Positions 15,818 to 25,003 of a DNA stretch of 64,000 nucleotides are shown here, piece after piece. The notes under the pieces were generated by a model. That model did no database searches. It had not been told where the DNA came from and saw nothing but the letters and a program-made list of their open reading frames with translations. Source of the DNA: Prochlorococcus marinus XMU1419 (GTDB taxonomy: Bacteria > Cyanobacteriota > Cyanobacteriia > PCC-6307 > Cyanobiaceae); NCBI RefSeq assembly GCF_017695955.1, contig NZ_JAAORO010000002.1:248001-312000 (forward strand), written 5' to 3'. Each line of letters begins with the position of its first letter. Positions within the stretch are counted from its first letter, which is position 1. The translations under genes and the position numbers were made by a program.

Positions 15818-18040
15818 ATGTTCACATCATCTTCAATAATTGATAATCTTAATCAGTCAGAAGGGTTAGAATATAAAAAATTATGCAGATTATTAAAAAT
15901 AACAAAGAAATCTGATAAGGATAAATTAGATATTGCTTTAACAGCGCTAGAAAAACTTGAAATAATTAATAAAAATGAAAATGATGAATATACCTGCATA
16001 AAGGATAATGATCATCTTGTCGCAAAAATAAGGTGTAGTAGCAAAGGCTATTGCTTTGCTGTAAGAGGAAAAGACAAAGAAGATATCTACATTAAAGAAA
16101 ATCTACTTAACTATGCATGGAATGGAGATAAAGTTTTAGTAAGGATAATAAAAGAGGGATATAGAAGAAGATCACCTGAAGGAATAGTTGATTGTATTCT
16201 TGAAAGATCAAATCAAATACTTCTTTCTAAAGTAGAAATAATAAACAATGATGTATATGCAATCCCAATAGACGATAGGATCCTTTCTAAAATTAAACTT
16301 CCAAAAGGGAATAAAAAATACACTTTCAATCCTGACAATAAGAATATAGTAAAAGTTGAGATTGATAGATTCCCCATAGGTCAAGAAGAAGGACTAGGTC
16401 ATGTGATACAAGAACTAAAACTAAACAATAATGAAGACTACGATACAGACTTTGTTTTATCTAAAAGCAATATCGTTAAATCATACGATTTAAATAATAT
16501 TGAATCAAAAAAAATAGAACAAAGGGAGAGGATAGACCTTACAGATAAAAACTCTTATTTATTCAAAAGTTGGAATTCTAATAATTCTCCAATACTCCCA
16601 ATGATTCAAATAGAGCAGGGAAAAAATAAAAATACTAAATTATGGATACATACAAATAATCTTGCAGAAAGAATAGATCTAAATAGTAAAAAATCTCTAG
16701 AAATATTATTCAAAGGCTTTGAATCATTTCCCTTATTAAATGATTGGCAAAACTACCTTGGTGAAGCCATAAGAAATGAATCTGAATTTAAATTTGGCGA
16801 AAAGAACGAAGCAATAAGCCTCTGTGTCAATTTAAATAGTGATAATGAAATAATTGATTGGTCATTTCATCTTACTTTAGTAAAATGCACTCTTATTGTT
16901 GGAAGTGATCATACTGACGCGCTTCTATCTAGAAAAAGCAAATCAAGAATAACCTCTCGAGTATTAAAACCTATAAAGGAATATGTCAACGATTTAGATA
17001 AAATACTAGAAATTTCATGTTCATTCAGAGAAAACCATCTTTTGAAAGGTAAGGTGGAAATTCCTGCACCACTGAATAAGATTGATGCACTAGAAGAATT
17101 TTTTATTCACAATCCAGCTGAGTATTCAAGAGGATATTTTGAATCACTAAATAAAGAAGATTGCCAAACTTACCTTTCACCAATACTATATGAAGCTAAT
17201 TTAATATGGTTCAAACATTCAAATCAATATGGCTTAAAAAGTGCAGGATACATCTCAAATGGAATAGATTACGTTAATGCTAATGAAATTATCAAATATT
17301 CAGAATTTATTGAAAATGATGTAGAGCTTAATGAAGATGGCAATTTGACATTTAGTCAAGTAATTAAATTATGTGACGACGATAATAAAAAAAGAATCTT
17401 ACATAAACTATTAATTAATGAATTTAAGGACAATGAAATAAGTTTGACATCTAAAGATCCTGATAATGATGAATCAGAAAAATTATTTATTTCTCCATGG
17501 ACAATTCCTGGATTTGACTTCACAAATATTATAAATCAGTACTGTATTTTTAATATGATAATAAATGGTAAGAAATCAAAGAAAAATAATACAAATGAAA
17601 TTAATATATCTGATAGTAATTCATTAGAATTAGTAAATTGGGATATATTTAATTCATCAATTTCAAAAAATCTAGAAATATTATTTAACAAGTTTGTAAT
17701 AGATAAACTTAATGAATTCAAGTACAAAGTTAACCAATATAAATCTAATATGATAAATATAAAAAAAGTAAGAAAAGCAGAAAAATTACTAGGTAATATT
17801 TATAGTGGTTTTATTTTATCAGTGCAAACATATGGGTTCTTTGTTGAAATATCAGAACTAAATGTAGAGGGTTTAGTACACGTAAGCACTCTTAATAATG
17901 ATTGGTATGAATACAGATCTAGGCAAAATCTATTGATTGGAAGAAAATCTAAAAAATCATATAAAGTTGGAGATCCAATAGAAGTAAAAATAATAAAAGT
18001 CGATATTCTTAAATATCAAATTGATTTAGAATTAACATAA
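15818..18040 (+). CDS. Zam/RNase R-like protein with degenerate RNB domain
   Basis: A 740-residue member of the RNase II/R superfamily, close to what cyanobacterial genomes annotate as Zam (acetazolamide resistance). An OB/cold-shock region covers about residues 60-170 and a clear S1 domain about 661-740 (SGFILSVQTYGFFVEISEL, GLVHVSTL). In the RNB region the family's Asp cluster is absent: the segment preceding LWIHTNNLAERIDL (around 285) has no IDxxxAxDxDDA motif, and the catalytic SPxRRYxD element is SPWTIPGFDF (about 556). It therefore probably binds RNA without cutting it. It is intact over its full length. A frame error is unlikely because domains on both sides are in frame. Confidence 0.8.
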   Translation: MFTSSSIIDNLNQSEGLEYKKLCRLLKITKKSDKDKLDIALTALEKLEIINKNENDEYTCIKDNDHLVAKIRCSSKGYCFAVRGKDKEDIYIKENLLNYAWNGDKVLVRIIKEGYRRRSPEGIVDCILERSNQILLSKVEIINNDVYAIPIDDRILSKIKLPKGNKKYTFNPDNKNIVKVEIDRFPIGQEEGLGHVIQELKLNNNEDYDTDFVLSKSNIVKSYDLNNIESKKIEQRERIDLTDKNSYLFKSWNSNNSPILPMIQIEQGKNKNTKLWIHTNNLAERIDLNSKKSLEILFKGFESFPLLNDWQNYLGEAIRNESEFKFGEKNEAISLCVNLNSDNEIIDWSFHLTLVKCTLIVGSDHTDALLSRKSKSRITSRVLKPIKEYVNDLDKILEISCSFRENHLLKGKVEIPAPLNKIDALEEFFIHNPAEYSRGYFESLNKEDCQTYLSPILYEANLIWFKHSNQYGLKSAGYISNGIDYVNANEIIKYSEFIENDVELNEDGNLTFSQVIKLCDDDNKKRILHKLLINEFKDNEISLTSKDPDNDESEKLFISPWTIPGFDFTNIINQYCIFNMIINGKKSKKNNTNEINISDSNSLELVNWDIFNSSISKNLEILFNKFVIDKLNEFKYKVNQYKSNMINIKKVRKAEKLLGNIYSGFILSVQTYGFFVEISELNVEGLVHVSTLNNDWYEYRSRQNLLIGRKSKKSYKVGDPIEVKIIKVDILKYQIDLELT

Positions 18041-18106
18041 ATAAATTTTCACAAAATATATTATGGAAATACTAACCAAAAAAATTTAAGATAACTTTTT
18101 ATAATT

Positions 18107-18550
18107 ATGTTTAAGAAAAAATATTTACTTTTAACTCTTTTTTTAATAATTATTTTTCAGATTTTATTATATACAAATAATAATCAAAAGACTTCATTTA
18201 GATACTTTAAATGGACCCTCCAAGAAGTAAGTATAGGTAAGTTAATCAGTATTTCGTTTTTTTCTGGTTTATTTGTAAGCACTTTATTGAATTCAACAAT
18301 TACTAGTAATAGTTTCAGAAAAAAAACTTTCGAAAATGTGGAAGATGATTTTGTATCTAATAATAATGAGGGAGAAATGGAACCAAATGTTGAGATGCCG
18401 CCACAAAGGGATATTAGAGAAACTCAACCAACAATTTCTGTTAATTATAGAGTAGTCAAAAATATGAATGAAAATAATTTAAAAAAAGATCAAAGTTATT
18501 CAAATCAAGATATCAAAGATGACTGGGATAATGATGATAATGATTGGTAG
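18107..18550 (+). CDS. Membrane protein with acidic cytoplasmic tail, unknown
   Basis: A 147-residue protein with two membrane helices (about residues 5-22 and 45-62) and a long hydrophilic C-terminal tail rich in Asn, Asp and Glu ending DDWDNDDNDW. It resembles small Ycf66/LapA-like membrane proteins only in layout; I do not recognise it. The next gene follows 60 bases later in the same direction. Confidence 0.65.
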   Translation: MFKKKYLLLTLFLIIIFQILLYTNNNQKTSFRYFKWTLQEVSIGKLISISFFSGLFVSTLLNSTITSNSFRKKTFENVEDDFVSNNNEGEMEPNVEMPPQRDIRETQPTISVNYRVVKNMNENNLKKDQSYSNQDIKDDWDNDDNDW

Positions 18551-18610
18551 AAAAATAAATTAATTAAAAAATGTTTTTTTTAATTTATAATGGAATAAAT
18601 AGTTTTTTTT

Positions 18611-19177
18611 ATGGAAGAAAATTTAGACAAAAATAACAAAGTAAATGAAGAAATATCTGACAACACTACTAAACCAAACTCTGAGGAAATAAAAGGATCT
18701 AAACCAGAAAAAGTTATAAATATGGATATAAATAATGGTAATTCTGCTAATAAAGTTGTTATAAAAAATGAAATTAATACTCCCGAAAAACCTATAACAA
18801 AACCTAAAAAAGAACTTCCAGTAGAGAAAAAGCCTTTCCAAGAATTTATTAACATACACCTAATTCCTTCACTTACTGAAGAAATTAATCAAAGAGGATT
18901 AGAAATAAACAATATTAACCTCACTAACACAAATAGACCTATTGCTGGAGATAAATGTTGGGTAATAAATTGTGAAATTAAAGATACATGTAACTTTTGG
19001 CTATCCTTTGAGAAGGATGACATTAGTTCATTAAAAAGTATTTCTTTATCAAAACCTAATCAAAAACCAAGTATTATTGAATCTTTTCTTATTGACGAAA
19101 AAAGAATTACCCTAAAATTAATTATTTCAAGAGTACTTCAAAGATTGAATGGGCAAAAGTTAATAGGAGTTAATTAA
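18611..19177 (+). CDS. DUF2996-like cyanobacterial protein
   Basis: 188 residues: a disordered Lys/Glu/Asn/Pro-rich N-terminal half (about 1-78) and a folded C-terminal domain starting KKPFQEFINIHLIPSLTEEI, with a later KCWVINCEIKDTCNFWLSF core and a final helix. This fits the cyanobacterial DUF2996 family. It sits directly upstream of acsF on the same strand. The family is suggested from recall; function is unknown. Confidence 0.6.
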   Translation: MEENLDKNNKVNEEISDNTTKPNSEEIKGSKPEKVINMDINNGNSANKVVIKNEINTPEKPITKPKKELPVEKKPFQEFINIHLIPSLTEEINQRGLEINNINLTNTNRPIAGDKCWVINCEIKDTCNFWLSFEKDDISSLKSISLSKPNQKPSIIESFLIDEKRITLKLIISRVLQRLNGQKLIGVN

Positions 19178-19257
19178 AAAAACAATAACACCAAGTTAAC
19201 TTTTCCCTCGAAAATACAAATCATAGTAAATAATAGTATTAATAAGACGAATAAAAA

Positions 19258-20430
19258 ATGGCTCAATCAACTGTTGATTCAAAAAATAAAAAAGACATTA
19301 ATAATGGAAAGATACCAGCAAAAGAAACAATTTTGTCCCCAAGATTCTATACAACAGACTTTGAGGCCATGGAAAATATGGATTTATCAATAAACGAGGA
19401 GGAACTGGAAGCTATATGTGAGGAATTTAGGAAAGACTACAATAGACATCATTTTGTAAGAAATAGTGAATTTGAAGGCGCTGCAGAAAAATTAGATCCT
19501 GAGACAAGAGAGCTTTTTGTTGATTTTCTAGAGGGAAGTTGTACTTCAGAATTTTCAGGTTTTTTACTTTATAAGGAACTTAGTAAGAGAATTAAAGTCA
19601 AAAACCCTTTACTTGCTGAATGTTTTGCTCATATGGCTAGAGATGAAGCAAGACATGCAGGTTTTTTAAATAAATCAATGAGTGACTTTGGACTTCAGTT
19701 AGATTTAGGTTTCTTAACAGCCAATAAAGATTACACTTATTTCCCTCCAAGAAGTATTTTTTACGCTACTTATTTATCAGAAAAAATAGGTTATTGGAGA
19801 TACATAGCAATCTATAGGCATCTCGAAAAGAACCCTGATAGCAAAATTTTTCCGCTATTTAATTACTTTGAAAATTGGTGTCAAGATGAAAATAGACATG
19901 GGGATTTCTTTGACGCATTAATGAAAGCACAGCCACGTACTGTTAAATCTTTAAGCAAAAAAATTACCATTGGCGGCTCTACTTTTACACACCCATTATT
20001 TGACTACTTTCATAGGTTTAGATATTTTTTGAATAATCTTCCATTAACATCCAAGTTATGGTCTAGGTTCTTTCTATTAGCTGTATTTGCAACTATGTAT
20101 GCAAGGGATTTGGGAATTAAAAAAGATTTCTACAGTTCTTTAGGTTTAGATGCCAGAGATTACGACCAATTTGTTATTAATAAAACTAATGAAACTGCAG
20201 CTAGAGTTTTCCCTGTTGTAATGGACGTTTATGATAAATCTTTTTATGGAAGATTAGATAAAATAGTAGAAAATAATAAGGTTCTTTCCGATATTGCAAA
20301 CAGTGATGGAAATAAAGTATCAAAAATTTTTAAAAAATTACCTAAATATTTATCAAACGGTTACCAGTTATTAAGACTATACTTATTGAAACCTCTTGAT
20401 AGCAAAGATTTCCAACCCGCGATTAGATAA
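19258..20430 (+). CDS. acsF: Mg-protoporphyrin IX monomethyl ester oxidative cyclase
   Basis: Oxygen-dependent di-iron enzyme that forms the isocyclic ring E of chlorophyll. The two iron-binding motifs are plain: [16 protein letters not shown] (about residues 121-136) and [10 protein letters not shown] (about 218-227), with further Glu ligands in [11 protein letters not shown] near residue 98. Its 390 residues are normal. It acts a few steps after ChlH (33334-37344), but the genes are 13 kb apart. tldD follows 31 bases downstream. Confidence 0.97.
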   Translation: MAQSTVDSKNKKDINNGKIPAKETILSPRFYTTDFEAMENMDLSINEEELEAICEEFRKDYNRHHFVRNSEFEGAAEKLDPETRELFVDFLEGSCTSEFSGFLLYKELSKRIKVKNPLLAECFAHMARDEARHAGFLNKSMSDFGLQLDLGFLTANKDYTYFPPRSIFYATYLSEKIGYWRYIAIYRHLEKNPDSKIFPLFNYFENWCQDENRHGDFFDALMKAQPRTVKSLSKKITIGGSTFTHPLFDYFHRFRYFLNNLPLTSKLWSRFFLLAVFATMYARDLGIKKDFYSSLGLDARDYDQFVINKTNETAARVFPVVMDVYDKSFYGRLDKIVENNKVLSDIANSDGNKVSKIFKKLPKYLSNGYQLLRLYLLKPLDSKDFQPAIR

Positions 20431-20461
20431 TCTTTAATACAGAGAAGATTTATAGACTCAT

Positions 20462-21883
20462 ATGCTTTCATCACAAATTCAATCAAATGAAATCGTTTTT
20501 GGTAGTTGCAATAAAGATTTATTAGAAGAAATTATTTTCTACGGCATTGGACTTGGTGCTGATTTTGTAGAAATATTTATAGAGAATACCGACAATTCAA
20601 GCGTCTTAGCTGAGGAAGATTTTATTACAAGTGTAAGTCCATCATTTGGGAGGGGTGCTGGCATCAGAATCTTCAAGGGGAAAAAGGATGGATTTGTAAG
20701 TACAAATGATTTAACAAAGCATGGCTTGATGAGATCAGTATCTCAGGCTATTGAGATGTTAGACATAACAGACAACACAAGAGAAGTATTTAACGGTTTA
20801 AATAAACATAGGGACTATAGTTTATCCAAGAAAAAATGGATTAATGAAGTCCCATCCATTCATGAGATAAGTGAAAAACTACTAGTCAGCACGAAGTCTT
20901 TAAAAAAAAATAATAAAATAATAACTAGAAAAGGAAGTTACTCAAGAAATCTGCAAGAAGTAATTATAGCCTCCAGTGACGGAACTTATGTCTCAGATAT
21001 TAGATTGCATCAAACAGTTGGACTCAACGTAATTGCAAGTGATGCCCAATATAGATCTAGTGGAAGTAGAAGATTTGGATCGTCAGGAATGCCTAATGAA
21101 TTCAGATTATGGGATTACGAAAAAGCAGCTAATGATGTGTTTGAAAGTTCAATGAACATGTTATATGCAGATTATGTTGATGCAGGACAAATGCCTGTTG
21201 TATTAGCTAATAAATTTGGTGGCGTTATATTTCATGAAGCCTGCGGTCATTTACTTGAAACCACTCAAATAGAGAGAGGAACAACACCATTTGATAATAA
21301 ATTGAATGAAAAAATTGCACATGAATCTGTAACAGCAATTGATGAAGGGATATCAGAAGGATCCTTTGGTTCATTATCAGTAGATGATGAAGGTATGGAA
21401 CCCGAAAAATCAGTTCTTATAAAAGATGGAATTTTAAAAAAATTCATATCCGACAGGGCAGGTGAATTAAGAACTGGCCATAAAAGAACAGGAAGTGGAA
21501 GAAGACAAAATTATTCTTTTGCTGCAGCTTCTAGAATGAGAAATACATATATAGCTAAAGGTGAGCACTCGAAAGAGGATTTAATCAATAGTATTAGTGA
21601 AGGTCTTTACTGCAAATCTATGGGTGGTGGCAGTGTAGGTGCTACAGGACAATTTAATTTTGCGGTAGAAGAAGGATATCTTATTAAAAATGGAAAATTA
21701 ACTAGTCCAGTAAAGGGAGCAACATTGATCGGTGAGGCTAAAGAAGTTATGCCAAAAATATCAATGTGCGGAAATGATCTCGAATTGGCTCCTGGATTCT
21801 GTGGATCCATTAGTGGAAGTGTCAACGTAACTGTTGGCCAACCTCATATTAAGGTTGATTCAATCACTGTTGGCGGAAGATAG
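20462..21883 (+). CDS. tldD: TldD-family metalloprotease subunit
   Basis: Catalytic half of the TldD/TldE protease, which trims unfolded or modified peptides. The zinc motif HEACGH is at residues 258-263 (HExxxH), and the Gly-rich segment GGGSVGATGQFNFAVEEGY and the C-terminal CGSISGSVNVTVGQP are conserved features. 473 residues. The partner without zinc follows 3 bases downstream, giving the expected tldD-tldE operon. Confidence 0.93.
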   Translation: MLSSQIQSNEIVFGSCNKDLLEEIIFYGIGLGADFVEIFIENTDNSSVLAEEDFITSVSPSFGRGAGIRIFKGKKDGFVSTNDLTKHGLMRSVSQAIEMLDITDNTREVFNGLNKHRDYSLSKKKWINEVPSIHEISEKLLVSTKSLKKNNKIITRKGSYSRNLQEVIIASSDGTYVSDIRLHQTVGLNVIASDAQYRSSGSRRFGSSGMPNEFRLWDYEKAANDVFESSMNMLYADYVDAGQMPVVLANKFGGVIFHEACGHLLETTQIERGTTPFDNKLNEKIAHESVTAIDEGISEGSFGSLSVDDEGMEPEKSVLIKDGILKKFISDRAGELRTGHKRTGSGRRQNYSFAAASRMRNTYIAKGEHSKEDLINSISEGLYCKSMGGGSVGATGQFNFAVEEGYLIKNGKLTSPVKGATLIGEAKEVMPKISMCGNDLELAPGFCGSISGSVNVTVGQPHIKVDSITVGGR

Positions 21884-21886
21884 GAC

Positions 21887-23239
21887 ATGAATTCAAGAGA
21901 AATTACAACTCAAATTTCCAAAGCAGCAAATTTCCTAAATCTTAAAAAATGGGATTATGGAGCAAGCTTTTCTAATGATTATTCTGTGCAAGTAGATAAA
22001 GGAGAGGCTAAACAACTTAAGGCATCACAAAAGCAAATTTTAACTTTAAGAGTCTGGAACGAGTCTAATTTAGTTGGTATTACAACAACTAGTGATATCA
22101 GTGAATCTGGGATTAAAAAGGCTCTAAATCAAGCAAATATAGCATCTGATTTTGGCAACAAGAATGAAAGAACAGAATTCTCACCACTAGCCAAGGATCC
22201 TATTGAAGTTAAGGATGCAAAAAAAAGAAATCCTGTTGGAATTAAAAAGTTACTTACGATTTTAAGAAAAGCGGAAGTAAAGTTATTAGAAAGCCATGAA
22301 TCTATAAAATCTGTTCCATATAATGGTCTATCTGAAAGTTTTTTTGAGAGAGTTTATGCAAATAGCGATGGTGCCTTTCGGAGTTATACCAAAAGTCAAG
22401 CTGCACTTTATTTATATGCAAGAGCAGAAGAGAAAAATAAGAAGCCTCGTAGCTCAGGTTCTGTAAAACTGGGATATGGAGTTGAAGATATAGATATAGA
22501 GTCGTGTATTAGAGACGCCTCCAATAAAACAATTTCTCATTTAAATTATTCATCTATTAAAACTGATAAATATTTAATATGTTTTTCCCCAGAGTCCTTT
22601 TTAACGATCATTAATGCCTTTAGTTCAATGTTTAATGCTAGAAGCATTTTAGATGGAGTTAGCTTATCTAATAAAAATTCTATTGGAGAGAAGCTATCTA
22701 CAGAAGCTCTTAATATTTATGATGATGGTCTTCATGAAAAGAATATTTCTTCATCACCATTTGATGGAGAGGGAACTCCTACCAAAAGACTATGTTTAAT
22801 TAATAAAGGGAGAATTGAAAATTTTATACATTCTGAATCAACTGCAAGAATATTTAAAACAATCCCTACAGGCCACGCTGGACTAGGATCAAAAGTCTCA
22901 GTTTCTCCTGATTGGATAGTAGTTGAGAAATCAGAAAAAAACTCTGATCTAAAAATATCATTAGACCACTCTACTTATGAGGGAGAATTTGTCTATATTG
23001 AAGAATTAAATGCAATCCATGCAGGTGTCAGAGCAAGTCAAGGTTCATTTTCTCTTCCATTTGATGGATGGCTCTATAAGAACGGTAAAAAAATCTCAAT
23101 AGAATCTGCTACTGTAGCAGGGGATATCAAATATCTTTTGAAAAATATAGTAAATATCGAATCAAGCCAAGAGGTAACAACAAGTGGTATTTCTCCACAT
23201 ATATGGGTAGATCAATTATCAATAACTGGTGACGCGTGA
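21887..23239 (+). CDS. tldE: TldE/PmbA-family partner subunit
   Basis: A 450-residue paralogue of TldD without an HExxxH motif, as expected for TldE/PmbA. Conserved parts include DPIEVKDAKKRNPVG, the SSPFDGEGTPTKRLCLINKG segment near residue 290 and a C-terminal SGISPHIWVDQLSITG. It forms a heterodimer with TldD that encloses the active site. Its TGA overlaps the GTG start of fmt. Confidence 0.9.
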   Translation: MNSREITTQISKAANFLNLKKWDYGASFSNDYSVQVDKGEAKQLKASQKQILTLRVWNESNLVGITTTSDISESGIKKALNQANIASDFGNKNERTEFSPLAKDPIEVKDAKKRNPVGIKKLLTILRKAEVKLLESHESIKSVPYNGLSESFFERVYANSDGAFRSYTKSQAALYLYARAEEKNKKPRSSGSVKLGYGVEDIDIESCIRDASNKTISHLNYSSIKTDKYLICFSPESFLTIINAFSSMFNARSILDGVSLSNKNSIGEKLSTEALNIYDDGLHEKNISSSPFDGEGTPTKRLCLINKGRIENFIHSESTARIFKTIPTGHAGLGSKVSVSPDWIVVEKSEKNSDLKISLDHSTYEGEFVYIEELNAIHAGVRASQGSFSLPFDGWLYKNGKKISIESATVAGDIKYLLKNIVNIESSQEVTTSGISPHIWVDQLSITGDA

Positions 23240-24222
23240 GAATTATATTCTGGGGAACACCTGAATATTCAATTGCGAGCCTTGATATTTTTATTAAATC
23301 TAATCACGAGGTAATTGCAGTGGTTAGCCAGCCGGATAAGAAAAGATCTAGAGGAAATAAATTAATATCCTCTCCTGTTAAAAGCTTTGCCGAGCAAGAA
23401 TCTTTAAAAATTTATACTCCAGCAAAAATCAGGGACAATATACAATTTATAAATGAACTTAAATCACTATCTTGTGATTTATTTATTGTTATAGCTTACG
23501 GGAAAATTTTACCCAAAGAGATATTGGAAATCCCAAAATTTGGTTGTTGGAACGCACATGCTTCATTACTTCCGAGATGGCGTGGTGCTGCTCCAATCCA
23601 ATGGTCCCTAATAGAAGGCGATGAATTTACTGGTGTAGGAATTATGAAAATGAACGAGGGACTAGATACTGGGGACTTATTATTGGAAGAAAAAATTAAA
23701 ATCGATAATGACGATAATTTAAATACACTAAAGGAAAAACTTAGTATTTTATCGGCAAAATTATTTTTAAATGCTGCATCTTTACTAGAAGAAAATATTA
23801 ATAAAAATACTAATTATAAATTAACAAAACAAAATACCCTTGGAAGAGAAATTACTTACGCAAGAATGATTGAAAAATCAGACTATAAAGTGGTTTGGAT
23901 TAATGAGGCATATAAAATTTCTCAAAAAATAAAAGCATTATACCCACGAGCATATACAACTTTTAGAGGTAAGAACCTAAAAATAATTAAAATCAAAGTT
24001 TTAAGTAATGATGATATTAAAAAAGAAAAATACCTTTTCACGAGCAATTATTCAAAACCAGGTATTATTCTCGCTGTCATAGAAAATGAAGGAATAATAA
24101 TTTCAACTAAAACTAATCCGATTGTTTTATTAGAAGCAAAACTTGAAGGCAAAAACATATCTAGCAAAAATCAATTGATACAACAGTTGAAGCCAACAGT
24201 AGGTGAATATCTCTCAGATTAA
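23236..24222 (+). CDS. fmt: Methionyl-tRNA formyltransferase
   Basis: Formylates initiator Met-tRNA using 10-formyl-tetrahydrofolate. The N-terminal RIIFWGTPEYSIASLD, the catalytic NAHASLLPRWRGAAPIQW (about residues 107-124, with Asn, His and the SLLPRWRG loop) and the C-terminal OB-like domain are in place; the length is 328. The GTG start at 23236 overlaps the tldE stop, so translation is coupled. The initiator tRNA substrate is encoded at 47044. It converges with terC and overlaps it by 4 bases. Confidence 0.96.
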   Translation: MRIIFWGTPEYSIASLDIFIKSNHEVIAVVSQPDKKRSRGNKLISSPVKSFAEQESLKIYTPAKIRDNIQFINELKSLSCDLFIVIAYGKILPKEILEIPKFGCWNAHASLLPRWRGAAPIQWSLIEGDEFTGVGIMKMNEGLDTGDLLLEEKIKIDNDDNLNTLKEKLSILSAKLFLNAASLLEENINKNTNYKLTKQNTLGREITYARMIEKSDYKVVWINEAYKISQKIKALYPRAYTTFRGKNLKIIKIKVLSNDDIKKEKYLFTSNYSKPGIILAVIENEGIIISTKTNPIVLLEAKLEGKNISSKNQLIQQLKPTVGEYLSD

Positions 24223-24929
24223 GTTTTAGGTTCTTTTTTAGAAAATCCCCAAATAAAAGCAAAGAGAATCAAAATATAAAAATAATAGTCTGGAAGTATA
24301 GACTCCTTTATTAACGTATTTAGCAAAAGCTTAATCCCAACAATTAAAATTGCTACATAACCGGCTGTTTCTAATCTAGAAAATATATCCAGAAGTTTTA
24401 GAAAAATTCCCGAAGTAAATCTTAATGCTAATACCCCAATTACTGCTCCAAATATAATTAATATATATTGATCGCTGATAGCCACTGCAGTAGTAATACT
24501 ATCTATAGAAAATGCAAAATCAGTAATTGAAAGAAGTGCTACAACCCTTAAGAATCTAAAATTATTTTTAAAATTATCATTGCCATTTTCATGATTTTCT
24601 ATATCTGATTTAAAAAAAACATTAGATAAGAATAAGTATATTAAATAAAAACCAGCAAAAATCCTAATAAGAATAAACTTGAGAAGAACATTAGATAATA
24701 TGATGAGAATAATTCTAAATAATAAAGATATTGTTATACCAATATTTAAGGCTCTTGACCTTAATTCCGAACTGTTGAGTGATTTAGTAAGAGAAGCTAG
24801 TGCGACAGCATTATCAGCCGATAATAATAATTCTAGCGCAATTAATATTGGCAAAAGTGTAAAGATTTCATACCAACTATCCACCTGATCTAGTGTGGGT
24901 ATAAAAGAATTTATTGCGGCTGAATCCAT
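24219..24929 (-). CDS. TerC-family membrane protein
   Basis: A 236-residue polytopic protein of the TerC family. It has about seven helices with conserved acidic residues within the membrane: ALELLLSADNAVALA (about 31-45) and ITDFAFSIDSITTAVAISD (about 134-152). Plant TERC is needed for thylakoid formation; other members export Mn2+. I chose the ATG at 24929, one codon inside an in-frame TTG. It diverges from mfd with about 75 bases between. Confidence 0.88.
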   Translation of the reverse strand: MDSAAINSFIPTLDQVDSWYEIFTLLPILIALELLLSADNAVALASLTKSLNSSELRSRALNIGITISLLFRIILIILSNVLLKFILIRIFAGFYLIYLFLSNVFFKSDIENHENGNDNFKNNFRFLRVVALLSITDFAFSIDSITTAVAISDQYILIIFGAVIGVLALRFTSGIFLKLLDIFSRLETAGYVAILIVGIKLLLNTLIKESILPDYYFYILILFAFIWGFSKKEPKT

Positions 24930-25003
24930 CAAATATTATTCACAAACATTATAAAATCTAATATAATATGTCGGTTATTCGTAATCAAGATTGATAATTA
25001 TAA

